From a virus, in the IMG/VR virus record IMGVR_UViG_3300020196_000163, positions 1-30,543 of that record: 30,543 bases of DNA. One strand, 5' to 3'. The notes beneath the pieces were generated by a model. It saw only the letters and a list, made by a program, of their open reading frames with translations, had not been told where the DNA came from and made no database searches. Shown one piece after another: positions 13,572 to 22,209 of the stretch. Position numbers and translations under genes: made by a program. Every line of letters starts with the position of its first letter. Within the stretch, counting starts at the first letter, position 1.

Positions 13572-14467
13572 CGGGCAAGTGGTCTGAAGGTGAATCGATA
13601 GTTGATATCAGCCGACTGCTGCTCGACAAGGACATGCAGGCACGGGCAAAAATTTGCAACGAGGCAGTCGATGAATATGCGGAAGGCATGGCAGACACAG
13701 AAAACAACAAGCCGCTGCCACCGATCAGCGTTGTGGTATCTGACGAGGACGCAAAACAGGGTTGGGTAGTCGATGGTTGGCATCGGGTACTTGCCGCACT
13801 CAAGGCGGGGCTATCTGAATTGCCTGCGGTGGTCAAATTCGGCACACGCACCGATGCAATGGCTGCCGCTGCCGCTGCCAATCAACAGCATGGTGTACGG
13901 CGCACGAACGCAGACAAGCGGCTATCTGTCATGCTGATTCGGCGTGCTTTGCCCGACAGCAGCGTGGCATCGTGGGCTGCACAGTGTGGGGTTACACGAA
14001 CCTTCGTCTACAACCTAATACAGAAGGAACGCGACACGGAACTGGCAATGCTCGATATCGAAAGTGTGCCAAAGCAAATGGCAACGCCGCAGATAGTGGA
14101 ACTGGATGCGGAAACCAAAGCCAGTAGCGAGGAACACGATCCGCAAATCGCGCTTGTGATGAAACGCATGGCAATCGCTACAAGGGATGCGTCCACACTG
14201 TTCGAACTCATTGCGACAATCAAACAGAAAATCGTGATCGCAGCAGCCGCAAACGCAGCCGAACCCGACATTACCACTTTTCTCAATGTGCAAACCATGT
14301 TGTGCGACTTGGAAGCCGTCAAATCAGCAATCCGCAACGCTTCACCACATTCCATTTGTCCAGTATGCGGTGGAATGGGCTGCGCAATGTGCCGTCAGCG
14401 GGGTTGGGTATCAGTGCAGCAATACAAACTCATTCCTAAATCGCAGCGAGAGGGGGTAGCCGAATGA
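13538..14467 (+). CDS. Second ParB-like protein
   Basis: 309 residues from the ATG of MAKRKSKG; an upstream in-frame ATG at 13457 lies in the hairpin region and is less likely. Residues about 20-120 match a ParB-type domain: DISRLLLDKDMQARA, a spacer, PPISVVV, VVDGWHRVLAALKAG and the helix containing AAAAANQQHGVRRTNADKR. A helix-turn-helix follows (about 130-155, SVASWAAQCGVTRTFVYNLIQ). The C-terminal part is helical and ends with a CPVCGGMGCAMC Cys motif that may bind zinc. Lying just before the helicase, it may be a replication or origin-binding protein rather than a partition protein. It differs clearly from the first ParB-like protein. Confidence 0.7.
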   Translation: MAKRKSKGVRVTGKWSEGESIVDISRLLLDKDMQARAKICNEAVDEYAEGMADTENNKPLPPISVVVSDEDAKQGWVVDGWHRVLAALKAGLSELPAVVKFGTRTDAMAAAAAANQQHGVRRTNADKRLSVMLIRRALPDSSVASWAAQCGVTRTFVYNLIQKERDTELAMLDIESVPKQMATPQIVELDAETKASSEEHDPQIALVMKRMAIATRDASTLFELIATIKQKIVIAAAANAAEPDITTFLNVQTMLCDLEAVKSAIRNASPHSICPVCGGMGCAMCRQRGWVSVQQYKLIPKSQREGVAE

Positions 14468-16092
14468 ATCTGCGGGACTTTCAACAGCGAGCGGTCGAAG
14501 CCATTATTTCAAGACTCGACAGCGACAGAAGGACGCTGCTTGTCATGGCAACAGGGCTAGGCAAAACCGTTGTTTTTGGCGAAATCATTAGGCGATTCCT
14601 ACATGATCATCCGCATGAGCGCGTAATGGTTCTCGCGCACCGCGAGGAATTGGTAATGCAGGCGCGTAAGACAATCGAAATGATAAGTGGCTATGCGGTT
14701 GCAATTGAAATGGGCGAGCAGCGCAGCGATGAATCTGCATGGCGCAAGGAATCGGTGGTTGTATCTACCGTTCAGACACAATGCGCAGGGCGCAACGAAC
14801 GCAAGCGTATGCAGAGATTCGATGCTGAACGGTTTGGTTTGGTGATAATTGACGAGGCGCACCACGCAGTAAGCGGTTCCTATCGCCAAACCATTGACCA
14901 TTATGGGAAAGGCGGGTTGCGTTTGCTAGGTGTTACGGCAACCCCTGATAGACATGATCGCGTAGGGTTACTAGACCTGTTTGGCAGCATCGGCTACGAA
15001 TTTGGAATGCGCGAGGGCATCGAAAGCGGATGGCTTGTGCCAATCAAACAGCGCGTAGTCAATGTGCAGGGGCTTGACTTTAGCACATGTCGAACGCAGG
15101 CAGGCGATTTGCATGCAGGCGACTTGCGGCGGGTGGTGGAGTACGAGGAAGTGCTGCACGGCATGACCTATCCAACAATCGAAATAGCAGGCAATCGGCG
15201 CTGCATCGCATTTTGCGCAAGCGTTGCCCATGCGGAGCGTGTCGCGGAAATTATAAATCGACACCGTCCCGCATCAGCGGCTTGGGTATGCGGCGAAACA
15301 CCGCGAGATGAGCGGCGTAATATATTCCGCGACTTCAGCAGTGGACGGCTTCAATTCCTTGTAAATGTGGGCGTAGCCACCGAGGGATGGGATGATGCCG
15401 CGCTTGATGGCGTTGGCGTAAGCGTGGTTGCAATGATGCGCCCCACCAAGTCCCGCGCGCTGTATTGCCAGTGTATTGGACGAGCGACAAGACCAGTACC
15501 GAAGTTGTTAGACGGACTGACGGAGGCGGCGGCACGCAGGGCAGCAATTGCCCAAAGCCCAAAACCCGCCGCAATCATCCTTGACTATTGCGGCAACGCA
15601 GGCAGGCACAAACTCGTGCATGCGGCTGATGCACTGGGCGAATCGTTTAGCCACTCCGTGCAAGAGCGAGCCCACAAGGCGGTCAATCGGCAAGCAGCCG
15701 ATGACGAAATAGATGTGCTTGAGGCATTGACAAGGGCAGAAATAGAGGAACAGCGCATCGAAGAGCGCAAAAAGCGGCGGGGTATTGTGGTCAAGGCGCA
15801 ATATGCCGTTCAGGACATCGATCCGTTTAGCCTCATTGAACTGGCGCATGACAGAACGCTCGCATGGTCGCGGGGCGATCCGCCGACAGACAAGCAGGTT
15901 GACTTTTTGCGGCGGCTGCGGGTCGGCATACCTGATATGTTGACTAAGCAGGAGGCGGGAAGGCTAATCACCGCTGCCATATCAACGCCTACGCCCAAGC
16001 AAAGTGCGGTGCTGCTGCGGCATGGGCTAGACCCTGCGGACTTTGATCGGCGGTCAGCAAGCGCCAAACTGTCGGAGATATTCGGGCGATGA
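14464..16092 (+). CDS. Superfamily 2 DEAD/DEAH-box helicase
   Basis: 542 residues, start overlapping the ParB-like stop (ATGA). Helicase motifs are complete: Q-like LRDFQQRAV (3-11), Walker A ATGLGKT (29-35), AHREELVMQA (about 58-67), DEAH (130-133), TATP (158-161), the C-lobe FCASVAHAERVAEI, VATEGWDD and QCIGRATRP. This is the phage replication helicase type related to the restriction ResIII and UvsW-like enzymes, ATP-driven DNA unwinding or remodelling. The C-terminal region (about 400-542) is helical, with a run of paired charged residues. No DnaB-like helicase occurs, so this may be the main replicative helicase or a recombination helicase. Confidence 0.85.
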   Translation: MNLRDFQQRAVEAIISRLDSDRRTLLVMATGLGKTVVFGEIIRRFLHDHPHERVMVLAHREELVMQARKTIEMISGYAVAIEMGEQRSDESAWRKESVVVSTVQTQCAGRNERKRMQRFDAERFGLVIIDEAHHAVSGSYRQTIDHYGKGGLRLLGVTATPDRHDRVGLLDLFGSIGYEFGMREGIESGWLVPIKQRVVNVQGLDFSTCRTQAGDLHAGDLRRVVEYEEVLHGMTYPTIEIAGNRRCIAFCASVAHAERVAEIINRHRPASAAWVCGETPRDERRNIFRDFSSGRLQFLVNVGVATEGWDDAALDGVGVSVVAMMRPTKSRALYCQCIGRATRPVPKLLDGLTEAAARRAAIAQSPKPAAIILDYCGNAGRHKLVHAADALGESFSHSVQERAHKAVNRQAADDEIDVLEALTRAEIEEQRIEERKKRRGIVVKAQYAVQDIDPFSLIELAHDRTLAWSRGDPPTDKQVDFLRRLRVGIPDMLTKQEAGRLITAAISTPTPKQSAVLLRHGLDPADFDRRSASAKLSEIFGR

Positions 16093-16295
16093 GAACCGAA
16101 TCGAAAGACATTCCGCGCTCGCGCATTCGGGCATGGGTGCTTGATCAGCAATCAAATTATGCGAAGGTGATTATCGTCAAGCCGCGCGACTTCAAGCAGT
16201 GGCTAGAAGTAATCGAGCGGCAGCGCGAAACGGTCGAAAGGTTCCTTATAGAGTCGGGCTACACCATTGTGAATGACGAGGACGGCAAGCCATGA
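16089..16295 (+). CDS. Small hypothetical protein after the helicase
   Basis: 68 residues, start overlapping the helicase stop (ATGA). Sequence SRIRAWVLDQQSNYAKVIIVKPRDFKQWLEVIERQRETVERFLIESGY suggests one strand and two helices. It has no Cys, signal or membrane segment and no recognised family. Its start and stop both overlap neighbours, so it is a bona fide member of the replication operon. Confidence 0.6.
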   Translation: MRTESKDIPRSRIRAWVLDQQSNYAKVIIVKPRDFKQWLEVIERQRETVERFLIESGYTIVNDEDGKP

Positions 16296-16504
16296 CATAC
16301 AAGACGCATCAAATTGTGATGATCCGCGCTCGCATTATGTCCGAACGGGATGGCGAGTGGTCGTGTGCGCCAGTGGATCGCACGGGCAAAGACATAGACA
16401 ACGCCCTAACGCTAACCGTACCGCCTGCTGCAATCGTAACTATTGCGGAGGCTGCAGAGGCAATTGCCAAGCGGCGGCAGCCAAAGCAAAAGGAGGAATG
16501 GTGA
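16292..16504 (+). CDS. Small hypothetical protein in the replication operon
   Basis: 70 residues, start overlapping the previous stop. The first half is strand-like (HQIVMIRARIMSERDGEWSCAPVD), then comes a helix (AAIVTIAEAAEAIAKRRQ) and a basic tail (PKQKEEW). No known family. The tail codons contain AAAAGGAGG, which serves as ribosome binding site of the primase-like gene, so the C-terminal sequence is doubly used. Confidence 0.55.
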   Translation: MTYKTHQIVMIRARIMSERDGEWSCAPVDRTGKDIDNALTLTVPPAAIVTIAEAAEAIAKRRQPKQKEEW

Positions 16505-17346
16505 TACTGCGAGACAGGCGAACAGGCGAAGTAACATTCGATGGGGTGCGAGCGAGCCGCGCCGTGCCTTGTTGGGTATGTGCCGACCTGCACAAGCGGC
16601 AATCTTGGTGTCTAGTCGATCTACAGCGCGGCAAGTGCATCTGTCCCCGTGTCGAATCAGGGAATCGCATTGGTAATGCGGGTTGGCTGCATGAGCGCGG
16701 ACATGCAATGCCGTGTGTATCTAGGGTAGAAATCAGAAAACCGCTTATACGCGATCAGGCGATAGATTGGATGTCGGAGTGGCGCAAGGCGGTAGATGCT
16801 GCCGTCAACCAACCGCTTGACGATTGGCTGCGCGAAACCCTAGCCCTATCGAAAACCGAGGTTGCCAGTGTAGAAGTCGGCAATCGCAATGGAGATGCCG
16901 CATTCCTGATGACCGATGCAAACGGCAATGCAACTGGTTTGAAATTGCGAACGAAAAGCGGCAAAAAACTTTGTGCGCTTCATTCAAGACTTGGTGTTAT
17001 TCGGGCTAAAGCATTCAATCCTGCGCTGCCCACCCTCGTAGTAACCGAGGGCGAAAGCGACCTGATGGTTGCGGCGGGTTGGGGTATGAACGCAGTTGCA
17101 CGGGTTGGCTGCCGTTCATGTGAGGCAATTATCGTCCAACTTGCTCGTGGCAAGCGCACACTTATCATTGCCGACAACGATAGAGCAGGCATTGAAGGCG
17201 CAAAGGCGTTGCAAAAAGTTTGTGGGCAGGCAAACCGTGTCAGCATTGTTACCCCGCCAACAAGCGCAAAAGACCTACGCGCTTGGGCTAGGCTTGGCGC
17301 GACAAAAGCCGATGTGGTGTGGCGTTTGCGTTGTTGCGGTGGATAG
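16498..17346 (+). CDS. Toprim-domain primase-like protein with N-terminal zinc ribbon
   Basis: 282 residues from the ATG at 16498; a GTG one codon later has better spacing to GGAGG. The N-terminal part has a Cys cluster (CWVC at 25-28, C38, CIC at 47-49) like a primase zinc ribbon. A Toprim domain follows: TEGESD with E184 and the IADNDRAG motif with D226 and D228. Together these define DnaG-like or phage primases that make RNA primers. The distance between them is shorter than in full DnaG and no helicase domain is fused. Next to the SF2 helicase, it is the likely priming enzyme. No DNA polymerase was seen, so host polymerase would be used. Confidence 0.7.
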   Translation: MVILRDRRTGEVTFDGVRASRAVPCWVCADLHKRQSWCLVDLQRGKCICPRVESGNRIGNAGWLHERGHAMPCVSRVEIRKPLIRDQAIDWMSEWRKAVDAAVNQPLDDWLRETLALSKTEVASVEVGNRNGDAAFLMTDANGNATGLKLRTKSGKKLCALHSRLGVIRAKAFNPALPTLVVTEGESDLMVAAGWGMNAVARVGCRSCEAIIVQLARGKRTLIIADNDRAGIEGAKALQKVCGQANRVSIVTPPTSAKDLRAWARLGATKADVVWRLRCCGG

Positions 17347-17355
17347 CATAAGGGC

Positions 17356-17553
17356 ATGGAGTCGGATTGCGAAGCCAAGCGCCGTGCTTGTGAGGAAAAT
17401 GCTAGCCGTTGGCTTTTGTGTTGTACAATGTGCGATGAACGACTTCGTGTTATTTTATCCTTCATTCGCTACCACAAAGCACGCGGGAGACCAATGAATT
17501 GGCTAGACGAACTGGAAACGAAAATTCAGAATGTGCTGCAGCAAATGAACTGA
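17356..17553 (+). CDS. Small Cys-containing hypothetical protein
   Basis: 65 residues from the ATG at 17356, filling the gap between primase and RusA. It has five Cys in the first 26 residues (CEAKRRACEEN, CCTMC), a basic middle (RYHKARGRP) and a helical end (WLDELETKIQNVLQQMN). The ribosome binding site is weak. An internal ATG at 17494 has GGGAG in front and would give only 19 residues. Unknown function; moderate doubt about the start. Confidence 0.4.
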   Translation: MESDCEAKRRACEENASRWLLCCTMCDERLRVILSFIRYHKARGRPMNWLDELETKIQNVLQQMN

Positions 17554-17558
17554 CCGAA

Positions 17559-17990
17559 GTGCGTTTGGTGTTGCCAATAAAACCCATTGCACAGCCTCGT
17601 CATCGGGCAACTGCCCGAAACGGCTTTGTCCACATGTATTTGCCCAAAACACATCCCGTGCAGGAATACAAACAGCAAATTATCAACGCTGTTATTGAAA
17701 AGGGGGTAGGTTGCATCGAAGGGGCGGTTCGTCTTGAACTGCTGTTTGGGTTTGCAAATACCGCAGTAAAAAAAACAGGTGGTGCTGTTGTCTATCGCAC
17801 GGCGCGTCCCGACCTCGACAATTTGGAAAAAGCCGTAATGGATGCCTTGACTGCGGCAGCGGTGTGGAATGATGATTCCCAAGTAGCAGAAAAGACAAGC
17901 GCAAAGATATCGTCTTTTACCGATTTTTTGGCAATCACAATCAAAAGCATTCCGTTTGAAGTACCGCTTATACAACAGCAGGGAAAGTAG
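17559..17990 (+). CDS. rusA: RusA-family Holliday junction resolvase
   Basis: 143 residues from a GTG that begins VRLVLPIKPI; the same frame extends up to a TTG at 17499, but the shorter form fits RusA lengths of roughly 120-145. The family core is visible: P..QPRHRA near the N-terminus, the RPDLDNL segment (83-89) and a following DALTAAAVWNDDSQVAE (95-111), which supply the acidic metal-binding residues. RusA enzymes cut Holliday junctions and branched DNA, clearing recombination intermediates before packaging. It works with the YqaJ/ERF system upstream. The stop overlaps the HNH start. Confidence 0.85.
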   Translation: MRLVLPIKPIAQPRHRATARNGFVHMYLPKTHPVQEYKQQIINAVIEKGVGCIEGAVRLELLFGFANTAVKKTGGAVVYRTARPDLDNLEKAVMDALTAAAVWNDDSQVAEKTSAKISSFTDFLAITIKSIPFEVPLIQQQGK

Positions 17991-18643
17991 TGCCACACAA
18001 GATTCGAAGTCTGAACGAAACCACATACGGCTACCAGTGGCGCAAGAAACGACTTGCCGTATTGCGTCAACAACCGCTTTGCGCCCTCTGCCTAGCAGCG
18101 GGGAAAACGGTGGCAGCCGCTGTTGTTGACCACAAGGTTCCCCTATCGGACGGTGGTACAAACGACTCTAGCAATCTGCAACCGCTATGTAAGCGTTGCC
18201 ACGACAACATCAAAACACCGCTAGATGTCAAGATACGGGGTATCCGCGAAGCAAATAGCATCACAATGTTCGTTGCTTGGATTGGTGATACCAGTGTGAT
18301 AACCCCACCGTTTTCCCAAGGTCTTGATATGCGTTTGTTTCGCAAACAATGTGCAACTACGCTTGGTTGGAATGAGGCGCATCGCATCACCTTGGGCGCA
18401 ATTGAAGGCATTTGTCGCTTCGCGCAAACGCAACCAATACAAGAATTGTGCGTCATTTTTGACGATTTGGCACACGCTCTATGGTGCAAAGCCTCCTTTT
18501 CTGTTGATATTGTCGTGCAGCCTATGGGCGATGCAATACCATTATCAAACAATGAGGAAAGCATTTTCCTAGCAGAACGCTTTGGCGTTGAATATGTTAT
18601 GCGGCAAAAACCACAACGAGGCGAACAGCCTGCAAGGGCGTAA
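17990..18643 (+). CDS. HNH endonuclease with long C-terminal extension
   Basis: 217 residues from a GTG overlapping the RusA stop (TAGTG). Residues 1-75 are a compact HNH domain: CALC (31-34), VVDHKVPLSDGG (46-55), NLQPLCKRCHDN (62-73), with H48 and N62 as active-site candidates. HNH nucleases of this type sit next to terminase genes and assist packaging-associated cleavage in several HK97-like phages. The remaining 140 residues are not typical. In some phages an HNH domain is fused to a P-loop domain, but no GKS/T motif is present here, so it is either a decayed version or a different domain. Confidence 0.75.
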   Translation: MPHKIRSLNETTYGYQWRKKRLAVLRQQPLCALCLAAGKTVAAAVVDHKVPLSDGGTNDSSNLQPLCKRCHDNIKTPLDVKIRGIREANSITMFVAWIGDTSVITPPFSQGLDMRLFRKQCATTLGWNEAHRITLGAIEGICRFAQTQPIQELCVIFDDLAHALWCKASFSVDIVVQPMGDAIPLSNNEESIFLAERFGVEYVMRQKPQRGEQPARA

Positions 18644-18649
18644 CTGAAC

Positions 18650-19123
18650 ATGAGCGGCAATCCTCCAACACCAACAGCATTGCTTCGATTGGCGGGGTCT
18701 TATCGCGCCACCCGCAGAAAAAAAGAACCGCAGCCTGAACGCAAGAAATTGAAACCGCCTGCCAATGCCTCAGAGGAAGTTTTGGCTGAATGGAACAGAT
18801 TGGTTGCCGTGCTTGAACCAATGCGAGTGATAACCGTTGTAGACGAACTCGCTCTTGAGCAATTTGCGGAATATCTAGTGCGTTGGAAAAAGGCAACCGC
18901 GCAACTTGAAAAATTAGGCGAAGTGATACCTGTTAGAAATGCGCAAGGCGCAGTTGTGTCATTCAAGCGGTCCCCATGGGTTGCTATGCAAATCGAATAT
19001 GGGCTTATGGTTCGCCGTTACTCCTGCGAATTTGGTATGACACCCGCAGCGCGTTCAAGAGTTGAAACAACCCATGAAGAAACGCAAGACTTCACATTCA
19101 GTCGATCCAAAGCGGTTGGATGA
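18650..19123 (+). CDS. terS: Terminase small subunit, P27 family-like
   Basis: 157 residues. The N-terminus, GNPPTPTALLRLAGSYRATRR, and the segment PPANASEEVLAEWNRLVAVL match the P27-type small terminase pattern; the middle helix (ELALEQFAEYLVRWKKATAQLEKLG) and WVAMQIEYGLMVRRYSCEFGMTPAARSRV complete it. The protein recognises phage DNA and loads the large subunit to start packaging. It overlaps the large subunit gene by 50 bp. Confidence 0.8.
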   Translation: MSGNPPTPTALLRLAGSYRATRRKKEPQPERKKLKPPANASEEVLAEWNRLVAVLEPMRVITVVDELALEQFAEYLVRWKKATAQLEKLGEVIPVRNAQGAVVSFKRSPWVAMQIEYGLMVRRYSCEFGMTPAARSRVETTHEETQDFTFSRSKAVG

Positions 19124-20729
19124 ATGGGCGGCAGAGCGCTTCAATCACCTACCCAATTATGACGCTATTGCAACGGCAGAGGATTGTGTTTGGAATCCTC
19201 GGGCCGCAGAGCATGTCATTCATTTTGTTGAACATGTGTGTCGTTTCACGGAAGGCGAATGGGCGGGAACGCAGTTTGCGCTATTGCCGTGGCAGCGTTG
19301 TCTGCTAGGCAATTTGTACGGTTGGCTGCGTCCCGATGGAACGCGCCGATATCGTCAGGCACATATTCTTATTCCGCGCAAAGCAGGCAAAACGGAACTG
19401 GCTGCCGCACTTGCGCTGTATCACCTACTTGCGGACGATGAACCAACGCCCGAAGTGGTTGGCATTGCCCGTGATCGGGCGCAGGCAAGGTTGTGTCTGA
19501 AACGGGCGTGCTCTATGGCAAGTCAGGAGCCGCGCATTGGGGCGCAAACACAACAGTATCAAGGCAGGCTCGTGTGCCCGCAAAACTACGGTGTGTACAA
19601 GGTGCTTTCAAGTGATGCGCCGTCTGCCCACGGTTTGAACACAAGTGCTTGCATTGCGGACGAGATTCACGCAATGGAAAATCGCAGGGAATTGTGGGAG
19701 GCGGTTATGACAAGCATGGGCGCAAGGAAACAGCCGCTGATGGTGTCAATCACTACGGCGGGAGTGCTGCGCGAATCGTTGGAATACGACCTGTTCGAAT
19801 ATGCAAAAAAAGTTTGTGGCGGGGTTGTCAAAAACAAGGGCTTTTTGCCTTGTTTGTATTACGCCGACATGGACGCAGATTGGAAAAGCGAAACAACATG
19901 GCGGCAGACAAATCCGAGTCTTGGCTACACCACAAGCGTTGACTGGTACACAACAGAGGCAAAGCGAGCGCACGATCAGCCGTCATACGAAAGCCCGTTT
20001 CGCACATACTTTTTGTGCCAACACATAACCACTTCGCATCGGTGGATACGCATGAGTGATTGGGACAAATGTGCCAACCGTGAGTGGTTCAGCGAGGACA
20101 AACTAAAAACCCTTCCCTGCTACATCGGTATTGATTTGGCGCAGACCACCGACCTAACAAGCCTTGCATTGCTTTGGGTTGACGGCGACAAACTTATCAC
20201 GCGCTCGTACAACTATGCGCCCGAAGCGGGGGCGCACATTCGCAGCACGAGGGATGGCGTTCCATACGAGGAATGGTCGCGGAACGGTTGGCTTACGCTT
20301 ACAAGCGGCGACACAACCGACTACGGCTATTTGCGTGAACAGGTCTTTGAGTTTGCAAAAAAGTACAAGGTGCGGCACATTGCCTACGACCCCTACAACG
20401 CGCAAAACCTCGGCAACGAATTAGAGCAGGGTGGTTTGTCGGTATTCCGTTGCCCGCAGTCTTTTTTGCAGTTAGCCACGCCCACCCGTATGCTAGAACG
20501 CGCAATCATCGCACACGAAATGATCCATGACGGCAATCCTGTGTTGGCGTGGGCAATGTCAAATGTGGTGGTTGATCGGGATAGTGTTGGCAACCCAAGA
20601 CCAAGCAAAAAGCGTTCTGTCGAAAGAATTGACCCCGTGATTGCCTTGACGATTGCTATTGCGGCGGCAACACACGATGAGAAGCAGCGCAAGAGCATTT
20701 ATGAAAGCAGGGGGCTAATTTGGCTTTAG
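19074..20729 (+). CDS. terL: Terminase large subunit, HK97-like
   Basis: 551 residues from the ATG at 19074; a TTG four codons upstream is possible. ATPase motifs: Walker A PRKAGKT (101-107) and Walker B IADE (194-197), then SITTAG as coupling motif (about 225-230). Nuclease domain: GIDLAQTTDLT with D354, a second acidic site in HIAYDPYNAQ and the final Asp in IDPVIALTIAIA. The enzyme packages DNA into the prohead and cuts it. Length and motif order are those of a full HK97-type terminase. It ends about 45 bp before the portal. Confidence 0.9.
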   Translation: MKKRKTSHSVDPKRLDEWAAERFNHLPNYDAIATAEDCVWNPRAAEHVIHFVEHVCRFTEGEWAGTQFALLPWQRCLLGNLYGWLRPDGTRRYRQAHILIPRKAGKTELAAALALYHLLADDEPTPEVVGIARDRAQARLCLKRACSMASQEPRIGAQTQQYQGRLVCPQNYGVYKVLSSDAPSAHGLNTSACIADEIHAMENRRELWEAVMTSMGARKQPLMVSITTAGVLRESLEYDLFEYAKKVCGGVVKNKGFLPCLYYADMDADWKSETTWRQTNPSLGYTTSVDWYTTEAKRAHDQPSYESPFRTYFLCQHITTSHRWIRMSDWDKCANREWFSEDKLKTLPCYIGIDLAQTTDLTSLALLWVDGDKLITRSYNYAPEAGAHIRSTRDGVPYEEWSRNGWLTLTSGDTTDYGYLREQVFEFAKKYKVRHIAYDPYNAQNLGNELEQGGLSVFRCPQSFLQLATPTRMLERAIIAHEMIHDGNPVLAWAMSNVVVDRDSVGNPRPSKKRSVERIDPVIALTIAIAAATHDEKQRKSIYESRGLIWL

Positions 20730-20741
20730 TGGTTTGGGCTA

Positions 20742-20769
20742 TTGTCTTACTCCCGCAATCGGGTAATTT
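20742..20769 (+). promoter_or_regulatory. Possible promoter before the portal gene, leaderless start
   Basis: TTGTCT (20742-20747), 16-nt spacer and TAATTT (20764-20769). The portal ATG is 6 nt after the -10, and no purine-rich ribosome binding site is visible in between, so a transcript starting at or near the A of ATG would be leaderless. Weak boxes; treat as a hypothesis. Confidence 0.3.
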
Positions 20770-20775
20770 GCAGCC

Positions 20776-22146
20776 ATGAATTGGCGCACATGGCTTTCTG
20801 AAAAATTGCGTTTCAAAAGTCGTACTCCTGTCGGAATGCCCGTTCAAGCGGTGCAAACCTACACAGGCATTGCATCCGACACTGGTGAACTGATTACGCC
20901 TATTCAGGCGATGCAGTGCAGCACGGTGAATGCGTGTGTCAGTGCGATTGCAACCGAGTTAGCGAAACTGCCGTGGAATGTGATGGGAACAGGCGAAAGC
21001 GGTGGGCGTGAGGTGGTAGCAGAACACCCCGTATCGAAACTGCTATCCGACAACCCCAACCCCTCAATGGGTGCGATGACATGGCGCGAGTTGATGCTCA
21101 CAAGCGCGGTGTTGACTGGCAACGGCTACTCGCTCATTGAACGCAACGATGGTGGTACTCCTGTTGCGCTCCATTTCCTGCGTGGTGATGAGGTGATGGT
21201 GCAAAAACTACCAAATGGCGAGGTGGTGTATCAGTGGAGCGGTTCGATGGAATCGGGGATACAAATCATTCCCGCAACCGATATGTTTCACCTGATGTGG
21301 AACAGCCCTGATGGGTTGTTAGGCTATAGCCCTATCAGTCTAGCGCGGCAGAGCATCGCGCTCGCCATCGCAGCAGAACGGTTTGGCGCAACCTACTATC
21401 GCAACGCAGCCCGACCTAGTGGCGCGTTGACTACCGACAAGGAATTGACGAGCGAAGCGGTACAGCGGATGCGCGAGTCGTGGGAAGCGCGGATGAGGGG
21501 GGTTGAGAATGTAGGTTCGATAGCGGTATTGGAGGGCGGGTTGAAATGGACGGAGATGTCATTGTCTCCGCAGGACTCGCAATTTATGGAGAGCCGCGAG
21601 TACCAACGGCTAGAGATTTGCAGCATCTTCCGTGTGCCGCCAAGCGTGATCGGAATTGGAGCCTCGTCCTACAGCAGCGCAGAGCAGGCTAACCGTGAGT
21701 GGGTAAGTAACTGCCTCTCGACTTGGGCGGCGCGACTAGAGCAAGAGGCGAATCGCAAACTGCTGCGTTCTGACGAGGGTGTCAAGACCGAAATATCGTT
21801 TGATGCGTTGCTGCGGAGCGACCTAGAGACGCGCTACCAAATCTACTCAACTGCGCGGCAGTTTGGGTTTTTGAGCGTGAACGAAATCCGCGCAGAACTT
21901 GGACGCGCAGGAATCGGCGAGGAAGGCGATGTGTTCCTGCAGCCAACAAACATGATCGATACCGCTACTCCATACGGCGGCAAAAACTTTAGTGATTTGG
22001 GGGTTAGCACGGACGCTGTTCCTGATCGCCCACTAGACAAAGTTGCGCCAACCCCTCAGCCTGACACCAAAGGCAGCAGTGTTCCAGTAGACAAACCAAA
22101 ATCAACAAAACGCTATCTGAAACGAAAAAACAGGGAAATCAGTTAG
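20776..22146 (+). CDS. HK97-family portal protein
   Basis: 456 residues. Family segments: MQCSTVNACVSAIATELAKLPW (about 46-67), PNPSMGAMTWRELMLTSAVLTGNGYSLI, FHLMWNSPDGLLGYSPI, SLARQSIALAIAAERFGATYYRNAARPSGAL, and IFRVPPSVIG with SSAEQANREWV in the C-terminal core. Twelve copies form the ring through which DNA enters the head. Length is in the usual range for HK97 portals. The start lacks a clear ribosome binding site. The C-terminal 60 residues are polar and Pro/Lys-rich. The gene is followed not by the protease but by a 128-bp promoter region. Confidence 0.9.
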   Translation: MNWRTWLSEKLRFKSRTPVGMPVQAVQTYTGIASDTGELITPIQAMQCSTVNACVSAIATELAKLPWNVMGTGESGGREVVAEHPVSKLLSDNPNPSMGAMTWRELMLTSAVLTGNGYSLIERNDGGTPVALHFLRGDEVMVQKLPNGEVVYQWSGSMESGIQIIPATDMFHLMWNSPDGLLGYSPISLARQSIALAIAAERFGATYYRNAARPSGALTTDKELTSEAVQRMRESWEARMRGVENVGSIAVLEGGLKWTEMSLSPQDSQFMESREYQRLEICSIFRVPPSVIGIGASSYSSAEQANREWVSNCLSTWAARLEQEANRKLLRSDEGVKTEISFDALLRSDLETRYQIYSTARQFGFLSVNEIRAELGRAGIGEEGDVFLQPTNMIDTATPYGGKNFSDLGVSTDAVPDRPLDKVAPTPQPDTKGSSVPVDKPKSTKRYLKRKNREIS

Positions 22147-22152
22147 AGATCG

Positions 22153-22169
22153 TTGTCAATCGTTGACAA
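22153..22169. promoter_or_regulatory. Palindromic operator candidate, copy 2
   Basis: TTGTCAATCGTTGACAA, a perfect 7-3-7 inverted repeat, related to the palindrome at 8811-8827 (shared TGTCAA-N3-TTGACA). It could overlap a -35 (TTGTCA, 22153-22158) paired with TAAGAT at 22175-22180 through a 16-nt spacer, so repression of a promoter here is plausible. Confidence 0.55.
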
Positions 22170-22209
22170 ACCTATAAGATTCGCAGGCACAAGGAATTGT
22201 CAAAAAAAT

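Noticed and set aside
17526-18161. Minus-strand open frame of 211 codons over RusA and HNH
   Set aside because: Both + strand genes have catalytic motifs; the antisense frame has none.
22163-22178. TTGACA followed by TATAAG as a promoter
   Set aside because: The spacing is only 4 nt; TTGTCA at 22153 with TAAGAT at 22175 is the possible alternative.
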